This document shows positions 27,579 through 35,900 of a stretch of DNA of 64,000 nucleotides, piece by piece; position 1 is the first letter of the stretch, and the number at the start of each line of letters is the position of its first letter. A model generated the notes under the pieces. The model made no database searches. It was given only the letters and a program-made list of their open reading frames with translations, and had not been told where the DNA came from. The position numbers and the translations under genes were made by a program. Origin of the DNA: Bacillota bacterium (GTDB lineage: Bacteria > Bacillota > Clostridia > Christensenellales > UBA1242); assembly GCA_009780065.1 (NCBI GenBank), contig WRAS01000001.1:98521-162520 (forward strand), in the 5' to 3' direction.

Positions 27579-27827
27579 TCAAATTTTACTACAACAATCG
27601 CAACATCCACAAGTACATGTGCACGGATCTTTGCCAAGGAAATAACATATATCGCGGGTGCCAAATATTTCACCAATCTTCGCCAACATGAAAATATCGG
27701 GGAGGCTGTCACCCCGTTCCCATTTGCCGACACATTGTTGTGTAACGTTCAACATCTCGGCAAATTGCGATTGTGAAAGCCCCTTGTCTTTTCGCCCTTT
27801 CGCGATACGCATCCCAATGATTTCAAT
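27579..27827 (-). CDS. XRE-family regulator with a cysteine-rich metal-binding-like tail
   Basis: This is an HTH regulator of about 77-83 residues. The helix-turn-helix is canonical (MRIAKGRKDKGLSQSQFAEMLNVTQQCVGKWERGDSLPDIFMLAKIGEIF). It is followed by a short linker and an unusual tail, DPCTCTCGCCDCCSKI, with seven cysteines in 16 residues. The ORF track extends it to 27932 with a Met/Arg-rich run, but that part is the metallothionein-like gene read in another frame. The start is either the ATG at 27812 or, as given here, an ATT at 27827 that has AAGGA 8 nt upstream and yields the common MEIIGxRI opening. It directly follows the 40-codon Cys-rich gene, whose promoter carries a palindrome inside the spacer. 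Metal-dependent autoregulation is inferred. Confidence 0.75.
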   Translation of the reverse strand: MEIIGMRIAKGRKDKGLSQSQFAEMLNVTQQCVGKWERGDSLPDIFMLAKIGEIFGTRDICYFLGKDPCTCTCGCCDCCSKI

Positions 27828-27832
27828 ATTTA

Positions 27833-27955
27833 TTATCCTTGCTTTTTGCAGTCGCAGCCGCATTTGCATTCTGGCGTGCATTTGCACTCTTGTGGTGTGC
27901 ATGGGCATTTGTCGCATTTGCATTCTGGGCATTGGCAGATTCTTTCTTTCTCCAT
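27833..27955 (-). CDS. Metallothionein-like cysteine-rich peptide
   Basis: This 40-residue gene is too short for the ORF track. It has 12 cysteines arranged as repeated CxC and CxxC units (CQCPECKCDKCPC, ECKCTPECKCGCDC) and otherwise mainly Lys, Glu, Pro and Thr, with no His and no hydrophobic core. The composition is that of a metallothionein: a peptide that folds around thiolate-bound Cu(I), Zn(II) or Cd(II). It has a strong Shine-Dalgarno (AAAGGAGAA, 9 nt before the ATG) and its own promoter. Its stop is followed within about 6 nt by the Cys-tailed XRE regulator. It does not match the SmtA/BmtA pattern I know, which contains His and aromatic residues, so I treat it as a distinct small metal-binding peptide. 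Confidence 0.78.
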   Translation of the reverse strand: MEKERICQCPECKCDKCPCTPQECKCTPECKCGCDCKKQG

Positions 27956-27976
27956 GTTACAAGTTCTCCTTTATAT

Positions 27977-28005
27977 ATTATAATTATCTTGCAAGATTAA
28001 TACAA
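27977..28005 (-). promoter_or_regulatory. Promoter with palindromic operator in the spacer
   Basis: On the minus strand TTGTAT (28005-28000), a 17-nt spacer and TATAAT (27982-27977) precede the metallothionein-like gene. The spacer contains the perfect 12-bp palindrome ATCTTGCAAGAT (27986-27997). A symmetric site between -35 and -10 is where a dimeric repressor would block polymerase, or a MerR-type factor would distort the DNA. The adjacent XRE protein is the obvious candidate ligand. Confidence 0.65.
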
Positions 28006-28054
28006 TTATATTTCGTGCAGAGTAAAATGTCCAACAACCGTTCGTTGTGAAGAA

Positions 28055-28582
28055 TTATAAATTACCCTCGATCGTTTTAACAATATTTGTATATACCTCG
28101 TAGGTAGATTCAAAGTCTTTATATTTCACGTCGATCATAATTGGTTTATCGGTTTCTTCGTTAATTACGATTTCGGCTTGTGTCTTTTCGAAATGGATTT
28201 CAATGTCGTTGTCGCCTTGTCGGCCTGTTACAATTATCTCTGGTTCCTCGTTTCTAAAAGAAACATAGGGTTTCATTTTAAAAGCAAATTTGCCTATGAA
28301 GGCATCAAAAGTTTTGTCTTTAATGTCTAATAGAATTTGGTCGTATTTTGTGTGTTTGCTTTTATTGGAAATTTTTTCGTAAACGCTTCTTTTATTTCTT
28401 TTGTTGACAAAATAGAAAATTAGAGGCAAGGCAATTAAGGCAAATAAGACAACAGGAATCAATAAAACTATTGTAATGATATACATTCCCAGAATGCCAA
28501 AAATGATGATGGCTGTTGCATAGATAAATACAAAAAGTCTAATTAAATTAGATATTAAGAAATCCTTTGTGCTTTCTTTCAT
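28055..28582 (-). CDS. Membrane-anchored hypothetical protein
   Basis: This 175-residue protein has two membrane helices near the N-terminus (LIRLFVFIYATAIIIFGILG and IITIVLLIPVVLFALIALPLIFYFV), then a basic stretch and a ~110-residue cytoplasmic domain of alternating strands (EPEIIVTGRQGDNDIEIHF, IMIDVKYKDFESTYEVY). I recognise no family. The ORF track begins at 28603 (MCDIILDM), but an extended -10 box (TGATATTAT) ends 7 nt before the ATG at 28582 and overlaps the longer start, so I use 28582. It is divergent from rsgA, with overlapping promoters. Confidence 0.65.
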   Translation of the reverse strand: MKESTKDFLISNLIRLFVFIYATAIIIFGILGMYIITIVLLIPVVLFALIALPLIFYFVNKRNKRSVYEKISNKSKHTKYDQILLDIKDKTFDAFIGKFAFKMKPYVSFRNEEPEIIVTGRQGDNDIEIHFEKTQAEIVINEETDKPIMIDVKYKDFESTYEVYTNIVKTIEGNL

Positions 28583-28589
28583 ATCTAAA

Positions 28590-28598
28590 ATAATATCA
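28590..28598 (-). promoter_or_regulatory. Extended -10 (TGATATTAT) of the membrane protein gene
   Basis: On the minus strand TGA-TATTAT is followed by 7 nt and the ATG at 28582. Only 16 nt separate it from the opposing rsgA -10 box, so the two promoters probably compete. Confidence 0.45.
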
Positions 28599-28614
28599 CA
28601 CATTTATGTTGTTG

Positions 28615-28623
28615 TGATACAAT
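28615..28623 (+). promoter_or_regulatory. Extended -10 (TGATACAAT) of rsgA
   Basis: TGA-TACAAT is followed by 6 nt (AGTTCC) and then the ATG at 28630. No Shine-Dalgarno is present. Confidence 0.5.
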
Positions 28624-28629
28624 AGTTCC

Positions 28630-29526
28630 ATGCTTGTCGGTCAGATAACTTCTGTACATAAAACTGGGTACGTTGCAATTGCCAATAACGTACCACAATT
28701 TTGTATTGTAAATAATTCGTATAAATCTGACGACAAACCTGTTGTAGGCGATATCGCGCATATCGAAAAGCGGGACGATCAACACATAATTATAAATATC
28801 GAACCACGTAAAAGTGTAATAGGTCGATATGATTTTTTCAAAGAACGGTACCAAGTATTTGCATCCAACGTGGATTTAATAATGGTGGTGACCAGTGCGA
28901 ATCGCGAATTCTCGCCCGCACGTATAAGGCGGTTTTTGTCACTCAGTGGTGATCAAGCGGTTAAGAAGTTAGTTGTTCTTACCAAGGTTGATTTATCGAA
29001 GGATATAGATTTCTATACGAAAAAATTAGAAAAGGAATTTCCAGGTATTTCATATTTTACAATTAATGCACTGGATTCAGAGCAAGTTATGGGTCTGGAA
29101 AAACATTTTAAAAAGGGCGAGGTTGCATTATTACTTGGTTCCAGTGGGGTAGGCAAAAGCACGATAATAAATACCCTGTGTGGAATTAATATCCGAACCC
29201 AAGATGTGCAGGACGAGAGATTTCTTAATAAGGGAAAACACACCACCAGTTCCCGCAATATGTATGCTACAAAAACAGGACGAAAAATTATCGATGTTCC
29301 CGGCGTTAGGATAGTCGGTGTCGAAGAAGATGTTGCAAAAAAATCAGACATATTCGATAAGATAAGTGAATTGGCGCAGGGGTGTAAATTCAGAAACTGC
29401 CGCCATATAACCGAGAATAATTGTGCAGTTAAAAATGCAATCGAACAAGGCGAGTTAGAGGCAGAGGAGTTAGAAAACTTTTTCCAGACAATTGAAAACA
29501 CGGATAGGAAAAAATTTAAGAAATAA
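28630..29526 (+). CDS. rsgA: Ribosome small-subunit biogenesis GTPase RsgA
   Basis: This 298-residue protein is the circularly permuted GTPase RsgA (YjeQ/YloQ), which acts late in 30S subunit maturation. It has an N-terminal OB fold (MLVGQITSVHKTGYVAI...). The G motifs appear in permuted order: G4 TKVD (about 118), G1 GSSGVGKST (about 176) and G3 DVPGVR (about 223). A C-terminal zinc finger, CKFRNCRHITENNC, supplies Cys/His ligands. The usual length is 290-350 residues. It stands alone with its own leaderless-type promoter and ends 4 bp from the stop of the convergent gene at 29531. Confidence 0.93.
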   Translation: MLVGQITSVHKTGYVAIANNVPQFCIVNNSYKSDDKPVVGDIAHIEKRDDQHIIINIEPRKSVIGRYDFFKERYQVFASNVDLIMVVTSANREFSPARIRRFLSLSGDQAVKKLVVLTKVDLSKDIDFYTKKLEKEFPGISYFTINALDSEQVMGLEKHFKKGEVALLLGSSGVGKSTIINTLCGINIRTQDVQDERFLNKGKHTTSSRNMYATKTGRKIIDVPGVRIVGVEEDVAKKSDIFDKISELAQGCKFRNCRHITENNCAVKNAIEQGELEAEELENFFQTIENTDRKKFKK

Positions 29527-29530
29527 TCAA

Positions 29531-30268
29531 TTAAATTTCAACAACAAAACCATTTCGGCTCCATAGCCAAAATGGGGTATGTAAATCTATTGGAGAGTAC
29601 TTTGTTCCTTTCAGGATATTTTCCCAGCGCTCGCTTGTGATATCACGAATATTTGATTTATCTAATTCATGCTCTGTGATGATACCTAGTTTAACGCTTG
29701 CTTGCAAAACGTGGGTGTCTGGTGCAATTGTAATTGCATTTTTATTTGTTAATTTCAAACCCGTATAATTGGTAACAACATAAAGCCAATAATTCAAAAT
29801 TTTGCTACCAGATAAATATGGAAATTTCTTTTTATTTGCATTGATGAATAACTTAATATTCGCAATGTTGCTATTATTTTGTGTGAACAGGTTTCTTAAA
29901 TCATCATCAAAATCATTAACTATGGTTTCGCACAAAGTTCGCCAAATGGTCGGTTGTTTGTTTGGTTGTAATGCGACTTTATGTTTCACCAGTTTTTCTC
30001 TTAGTTCTTCATTACTCATTAACAGAACTTTTTGTGGATAAAAAATATCTTTGGTTGTTGCATCATTCCAAGTTGAAAGGGCAGATTGCCAAAGTTTGTA
30101 TGAATTGCGTTGGTAGTTTAGTGCCATGGGTAAGGTAAAATAAAGCAGGTTCTCGGAACTTGTTCCATCCAATTTTGGGTTGGCATCTTCGGGCATAATC
30201 TCACCACCAAGTTTACCTTGCTTGTGTAACTCTATTAACTTATCAAGTTTTAATAAAAGCGCTTCCAT
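29531..30268 (-). CDS. Hypothetical protein, possible AGOG-like DNA glycosylase
   Basis: This 245-residue soluble protein is mostly helical. The region FPYLSGSKILNYWLYVV...IAPDTHVLQASVKLGI resembles the helix-hairpin-helix glycosylase core of archaeal-type 8-oxoguanine glycosylases (AGOG): a Lys in the GxK position before a helix, and an Asp in a PDTHV loop about 25-30 residues later, the usual catalytic pair. The N-terminal ~110 residues (NLLYFTLPMALNYQRNSYKLW) fit the aromatic-rich N-terminal domain of that family. The C-terminus WLWSRNGF is also characteristic. I make this match from memory of motifs only. The gene is convergent with rsgA and divergent from transketolase. Confidence 0.5.
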   Translation of the reverse strand: MEALLLKLDKLIELHKQGKLGGEIMPEDANPKLDGTSSENLLYFTLPMALNYQRNSYKLWQSALSTWNDATTKDIFYPQKVLLMSNEELREKLVKHKVALQPNKQPTIWRTLCETIVNDFDDDLRNLFTQNNSNIANIKLFINANKKKFPYLSGSKILNYWLYVVTNYTGLKLTNKNAITIAPDTHVLQASVKLGIITEHELDKSNIRDITSERWENILKGTKYSPIDLHTPFWLWSRNGFVVEI

Positions 30269-30317
30269 AATTTGTTCTTAGTTTACCATATAACCAGATG
30301 ACATAAAAACACAATAG

Positions 30318-30326
30318 TGATAAACT
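30318..30326 (+). promoter_or_regulatory. Extended -10 (TGATAAACT) of transketolase
   Basis: TGA-TAAACT is followed by 6 nt (TCATTT) and the ATG at 30333, with no Shine-Dalgarno. Confidence 0.45.
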
Positions 30327-30332
30327 TCATTT

Positions 30333-32282
30333 ATGGAAAAAATTATTAATAAAACTGTGGATACTTTGCGTGTGTTGTCCGCCGAGACAATTAGTCACTC
30401 CAACAGCGGTCATTCTGGAATTGCCTTGGGTGCCGCACCAATTATGTATGCAACGTATGCCAGCATGCGCGTAGATCCCGCAAATCCGTCATGGTTCAAT
30501 CGCGACCGTTTTGTGATGAGTGCAGGGCATGGCTCGGCATTACTTTACTCGACGTTAAATATGTTTGGTTTTCCAATTCAAAAGGATGATTTAAAGACGT
30601 TTCGAAAATTGGGAAGCAAGCTCCATGGTCACCCAGAACTTTTTCCCGAATTAGGCATAGATGCCTCTACGGGCCCTCTGGGACAGGGAATTGCGATGGC
30701 GGTTGGAATTGCACTTGCTGAAAAGAAATTATCGGCAACGTATAATCGTGACAAATTATCTATGGTTGATCATTACACATATTGCCTTGTGGGGGACGGA
30801 TGTTTGATGGAAGGGGTCAGTTACGAAGCATGTAATTTAGCGGGTCTATGGCAATTGAACAAGTTAATTGTTCTGTACGATGCGAACGAAATTACATTGG
30901 ACGGAACACGTGCAAGTGCAGACGGCGAAGATATTGTAAAAAGATTTATGGCATGTGGATGGAACGTGTTAGCGGTGGACAAAGCGGACACAGCCACCCC
31001 AATATTGGACGCCCTTAAAAAGGCAAAACGTTCGAAAACAAAACCAACATTAATTGTATGTCGCACCACGATTGGGTATGGATCGTCCACGGCAGGTACA
31101 GCCAAGGCACATGGTCAGGTTTTGACTACGGATGAAATCATGGGATTGCGAAAATCATGGGGATTAAAAGGTGAATTGTTTGCAATTGATAAAGATGTCG
31201 AAGAGCACATGTCAACAATCATCAAAGGAAAAACAGGTGTCAGCAAAAAATGGAAAATAAAAAAATATAAACGAGAATTTCCAACCGAGTACGCAAACCT
31301 TGTTCAATTTTATGAAGTCAAAAAAAAGCCAGCGCAATACAATTTAAATGCGAATAAAAAACCAATGGCGTTGCGTGATGCTGGGCACGAGATGTTGCAA
31401 CAAATGCACGCGCAAAACCCGCGTCTGGTTGGTGCCAATGCGGATATATCATCCACAACAAAAGCGTTTATAAAGGGCGGTGGAATATGGGCGGTGGACA
31501 ATCAAACGGCGACCGATATTGCATGCGGTGTACGTGAACATGCTATGGCGGCGATTGCGAATGGACTGGCGCTGCATGGATATATGCTGTATTGTTCGAC
31601 GTTCTTGGCTTTCTCGGATTATTTGAAACCTGCATTAAGATTAAGTTCATTAATGAATTTGCCAGTACATTATATATTCAGTCACGATGGTATAGGCAAC
31701 CCACCAGACGGCCCAACACACCAGGCGAACGAGCACATCACCGCATTACGAATAGTTCCCAATATGCATGTATTCCGCCCATGCAATGATGTGGAAACCG
31801 CACAAACATTCAAATGGATATACGAAAGCGGAAAGCCATCGACAACAATAGTCAGCCGCAGTGGCGGTACATATCCAACGTATTCAGACAATGCGGATGT
31901 AACCAAAGGTGGGTATTTGGTGAAATCTGTGGACAATCCGCAAGCGACTATATTGGCAACGGGATTGGAGGTGGAGCTTGCGATGGATGTGGGTGAAATG
32001 CTTGCAAAAGAGAGTATTCATGTAAACGTTGCAAGTATGCCATGTTTGGAACTGTTTAACGTACAAAGTGGCGCATACAAAAAATCTGTCCTTGGCAAGG
32101 CACCGCGTGTTGCAATCGAAATGGGGAACGGTATAATCTGGCACAAATATGTTGGCGACAAGGGCAGTATTATCAGTTTCGATGAATTCGGCAAAAGTGC
32201 AGGCGAGAAAGAGTTGCGCGAACATCTTGGATTTACAACGGAGAACGTAGTCAAGGTTATAAAGGAAATGTTGGAGAAATAA
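30333..32282 (+). CDS. tkt: Transketolase
   Basis: This 649-residue thiamine-diphosphate enzyme moves two-carbon ketol units between pentose-phosphate and glycolytic sugars. Key regions are HSNSGHSGIALGAAP near the N-terminus, STGPLGQGIAMAVG, and the TPP/Mg site GDGCLMEGVSYEA...LIVLYDANEITLDG. The pyrimidine-binding domain has REHAMAAIANGLALHG, and the phosphate-binding segment is SHDGIGNPPDGPTHQ. A C-terminal domain (ATILATGLEVELAMDVGEML) completes the full-length form. The phosphohydrolase-like gene at 32287 follows after 4 bp, so the two are co-transcribed. Confidence 0.95.
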   Translation: MEKIINKTVDTLRVLSAETISHSNSGHSGIALGAAPIMYATYASMRVDPANPSWFNRDRFVMSAGHGSALLYSTLNMFGFPIQKDDLKTFRKLGSKLHGHPELFPELGIDASTGPLGQGIAMAVGIALAEKKLSATYNRDKLSMVDHYTYCLVGDGCLMEGVSYEACNLAGLWQLNKLIVLYDANEITLDGTRASADGEDIVKRFMACGWNVLAVDKADTATPILDALKKAKRSKTKPTLIVCRTTIGYGSSTAGTAKAHGQVLTTDEIMGLRKSWGLKGELFAIDKDVEEHMSTIIKGKTGVSKKWKIKKYKREFPTEYANLVQFYEVKKKPAQYNLNANKKPMALRDAGHEMLQQMHAQNPRLVGANADISSTTKAFIKGGGIWAVDNQTATDIACGVREHAMAAIANGLALHGYMLYCSTFLAFSDYLKPALRLSSLMNLPVHYIFSHDGIGNPPDGPTHQANEHITALRIVPNMHVFRPCNDVETAQTFKWIYESGKPSTTIVSRSGGTYPTYSDNADVTKGGYLVKSVDNPQATILATGLEVELAMDVGEMLAKESIHVNVASMPCLELFNVQSGAYKKSVLGKAPRVAIEMGNGIIWHKYVGDKGSIISFDEFGKSAGEKELREHLGFTTENVVKVIKEMLEK

Positions 32283-32286
32283 AATT

Positions 32287-32949
32287 ATGAAATATATTTT
32301 TGTAAGACATGGCGAACCTGAAAATTGTTATGGACCAAATGGCGAATATAAACCAAGCAAAAAATCTGGTCTTAGTACAGTTGGAATACAACAAGCAAGA
32401 TCAGCAGGGCAATTGATAAAACAACAATATAACCCAAAATATATTATATCAAGTGACACACGGCGTGCGCTTGAAACTGCACAACAAATTAATTCGCAGT
32501 TGAATGAACAACTTGAGATATCAGAAAATGAAGAAGTGCGAGAACATCATATTTACGAAGACGTGTTAGACAGTAAAGATGTGTTAGATAGCGAGTATGG
32601 AGAAGGCGGAAGTAATAAAATAATGGAGAGAGGAGCAATACCTTTTGAACAGGCATTCGCGAAATGTCAAAAGATTATAGAAAACCTTGAACAGGGACAA
32701 TATGATGGGGATGTGGTTATTGCAACACATGGTAATATTATGAGAATGTTAAAATTCTGTGCCATAGAAACCGAACCCGATTATGAGAGATACAAGTCAA
32801 CTTTGGATGGGTCCATTTATTCACGAGGCAAAGTAAGAAATTTTTGCAAAATGTTTGCGGTTGACCTTGACGTGCCAAGAGAACAAAGAAAAATAGTGGA
32901 AATGAAAATTGCAAAAGAACAACAAGCAGGTAAAGAAGAAATAGAATAG
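32287..32949 (+). CDS. Histidine phosphatase / phosphoglycerate mutase-like protein
   Basis: This 220-residue protein belongs to the histidine phosphatase superfamily. The catalytic motif RHGEPEN is at residues 8-14 (His phosphoacceptor), LSTVGIQQARSAG is the usual next helix, SDTRRALETAQ contains the second Arg, and ATHGNIMRML carries the second catalytic His. The middle insert (EDVLDSKDVLDSEYGEGG) is an imperfect Asp/Glu-rich repeat. The C-terminal ~35 residues are a charged helix not needed for the fold. It may be a mutase or a broad sugar-phosphate phosphatase; its position 4 bp after transketolase suggests sugar-phosphate metabolism. Confidence 0.8.
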   Translation: MKYIFVRHGEPENCYGPNGEYKPSKKSGLSTVGIQQARSAGQLIKQQYNPKYIISSDTRRALETAQQINSQLNEQLEISENEEVREHHIYEDVLDSKDVLDSEYGEGGSNKIMERGAIPFEQAFAKCQKIIENLEQGQYDGDVVIATHGNIMRMLKFCAIETEPDYERYKSTLDGSIYSRGKVRNFCKMFAVDLDVPREQRKIVEMKIAKEQQAGKEEIE

Positions 32950-32980
32950 CCAGCCATTACTTAGCAATGTTGTAAACAAA

Positions 32981-35900
32981 TTATTCTTGCTCTGGCAGAT
33001 TACGCTCTAATTTTTTTCGTTGTCTTTCGGCATGTAACCTTGCTTCCTCAAACAACCTTTCTGCGGCTTCTGGATTTACTTTTAAAAGGGAACTGTAACG
33101 TGTTTCTTTCATCAGAAATTCACGGAAATCTTCGGTTGGGGGTTTGCTGTCAATCTTTAATCCATACTCTGGACTGCGTCTGTACATTGTCCAATAGCCG
33201 CATGCAACGGCGTCCTTCATTTGTTTCATACTTTGTGACATGTCAATACCGTGGTTTATACATGTTGCATATGCGATTAACACGGATGGACCCCTGTGCG
33301 CTTCGGCTTCCTTGATTGCGTTTAATGTCTGGGCATAGTTCGCACCAATTGCAATTTGTGCGATATACACATTGTCATAATTCATGGCAATAAGACCCAG
33401 GTCTTTTTTATTGGTTGGTTTTCCGCCTGCCGCGAATTTTGCGATGGCACCCGCTGGGGTTGCTTTTGATTGCTGACCGCCTGTGTTGGAATAGACCTCG
33501 GTATCTAGGACCAGAATATTAACATCCTCGTTCTGGGCGATTACATGATCCAAACCGCCATATCCAATGTCATACGCCCAACCGTCTCCGCCCATAATCC
33601 ACACGGATTTTTTGTCCAATACATCGGCACGCGCAATAATTTCTTTGGCGCCAGTAGGTCTTTGCGTTTTAAGGTGTGCCAGCAGTTCATCAATCGCAAC
33701 ATCGTTTTCGTTTGCATCTTCCAGAGTTTCCAGATATTTCGCCGCTTTGTCATCGCCAGAGTCTGCAAGGGTCTTTACGTGTTTAATAACTTCATCACGT
33801 CGTAAATCATAGGCAAGTCGTATCCCATGACCGAACTCGGCAGTGTCCTCGAATAGACTGTTTGCCCAGGATGGGCCACGGCCATTTTCATCTTTTGTGT
33901 ATGGACAGACAGGGGAGGAACCGCCGTAGATACTGGTACAACCGGTTGCGTTGGCGATAATCATGCGTTTTCCGAACAATTGACTAATCAACTTTATATA
34001 CGGCGTCTGGCCGCAACCCGCACATGCGCCGCTGAATTCAAAATAAGGTTTCAAAAATTGTGAATTTTTTATATTTGTTGGATTGACATCTGGATATGGA
34101 ATGGTCTTTGTGAATTCATAATTTTTGCGCTCATCAATTTGGTTAAAGTCCACCATTTTCAACGCCTTTTCTTTGGACGGGCAAACATTCACACACACAC
34201 CACAACCGGTACAGTCTTCTTGGTTAAGTTGTAACCGATATTGTTTATCCGCAAAGCCACCTGTCGCGTTCAATGTAACGAAATCTTTCGGGGCCTGTTG
34301 TACTTGTTTATTATCCAATAAATGTGGTCGAATTGTCGCATGCGGACATGCTGCAACGCATTGGTTACATTGGATACAATTTTCGTGAAGCCATTTAGGC
34401 AGCGTGGTTGCAATGTTTCGTTTTTCGAATTGACTGGTGCCTGTTGGAACGCGTCCATCTGGCGAGAAGGAAGACACAGGTAATTCATCCCCGCGAAGGG
34501 TATTCACAAGATGACAAAATTCATTATAGTATTTGTCCTTGCTTGGTTTCTTTTCTTTGGCAATTTCAATTTGCGCCCATGACCCAGGAATTTCGAACCT
34601 TTCAATAGAACTGTCGGCCGAGTCAATGGCGTCATAATTCATTTGTAAAACTGCTTCGCCTTTTTTGCCGTAACTGGCTTTGGCGGCGGCTTTCATGAAT
34701 TCCTTGGCTTGCTTAAATGGTACAACGTTTGCCAGTTTAAAAAACGCCGCCTGCATAATTGTATTGATACGGAATTTAAGACCCAAATCATGGGCAATCT
34801 TGTATGCATTAATTGTGTAAAAGTTTATGTTTTTTGTTGCCAAGATTCTTTTTACATTGTTTGGAAGGATTTTTTCCAACTCGGTTTTGGTGTATGTGGT
34901 ATTCAACAGGAAAGTCCCGCTGTCCTTGATACCGCCCAGCATATCAAAGCGGTTCAAAAACGATTGATTGTGACAAGCAACGAATGACGGGTTTTTTACC
35001 AGATACGCACTCTTGATTTGGTCTTTACCAAAACGCAGGTGAGATATCGTCGTTGAGCCAGATTTTTTACTATCGAACACAAAATAACCTTGAGCGTACA
35101 TGTTTGTGTTGTCACCAATAATTGAGACACTGTTACGTGTTGCGGAGACTGTACCGTCACTACCAAGTCCATAGAACACATAACCGCCGCTTTCCACCAA
35201 TTCTGGAAAATGCTTTGTTTCCAGATTTGTATGTGTGACATCATCATTAATTCCCACGGTAAAGTGTGTCCGTGGAGATTCCGTAGACATATTTTCGTAT
35301 ATTGTTGCAACGATGTCTGGGGTGAATTCTTTGCTTGACAGTCCATAACGCCCAGCCAGAGTTTTAATGTGTGTAATCTTTGATTCAAACAATGCGGTGC
35401 AAACATCTGTGTACAGCGGATCACCCAATGCGCCATTCTCCTTTGTGCGATCAAGTACGGTAATAACTTGGGTAGATGTTGGAAGCGCAGCCACAAAAGC
35501 GGCGGCATTAAATGGACGATATAAACGAACCTTTAATAATCCATAATCCGCGCCATTTGCATTTAGTTTTGTAATTGTTTCCTCGATTGTTTCACAGCCC
35601 GAACCCATTGCAATAACCACATGCTTTGCGTTTGGATCGCCGACATATTCAAACGGTGCATAATTTTTGCCGACCAGTTTATTCACCTTGGTCATATATG
35701 ATTCCACAATATCGTAAATAGCGGCGACGTGCTTGTTACATGCCTCGCGATTTTGAAAGTACGTGTCTGGGTTCTGTGCGGTGCCGGCCTGGTGCGGGAA
35801 CAGTGGGTTCAGGGCACGACTGCGGAATTCCTGTAACTTCTTTTGATTGACCAATTTAAGCATCGCGGCGTCCGAAATAGACACAACCTTGTTTAACTCG

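Noticed and set aside
27828-27932. N-terminal extension MPRMQMRQMPMHTT of the XRE ORF in the track
   Set aside because: It is the metallothionein-like gene read in another frame; Met/Arg/Gln-rich and not part of an XRE fold.
27576-28050. Plus-strand ORFs at 27576 and 27658 (66 and 130 residues, Cys-rich)
   Set aside because: They are antisense readings of the XRE regulator and metallothionein-like gene; the minus strand has the ribosome binding sites, promoter and recognisable domain.
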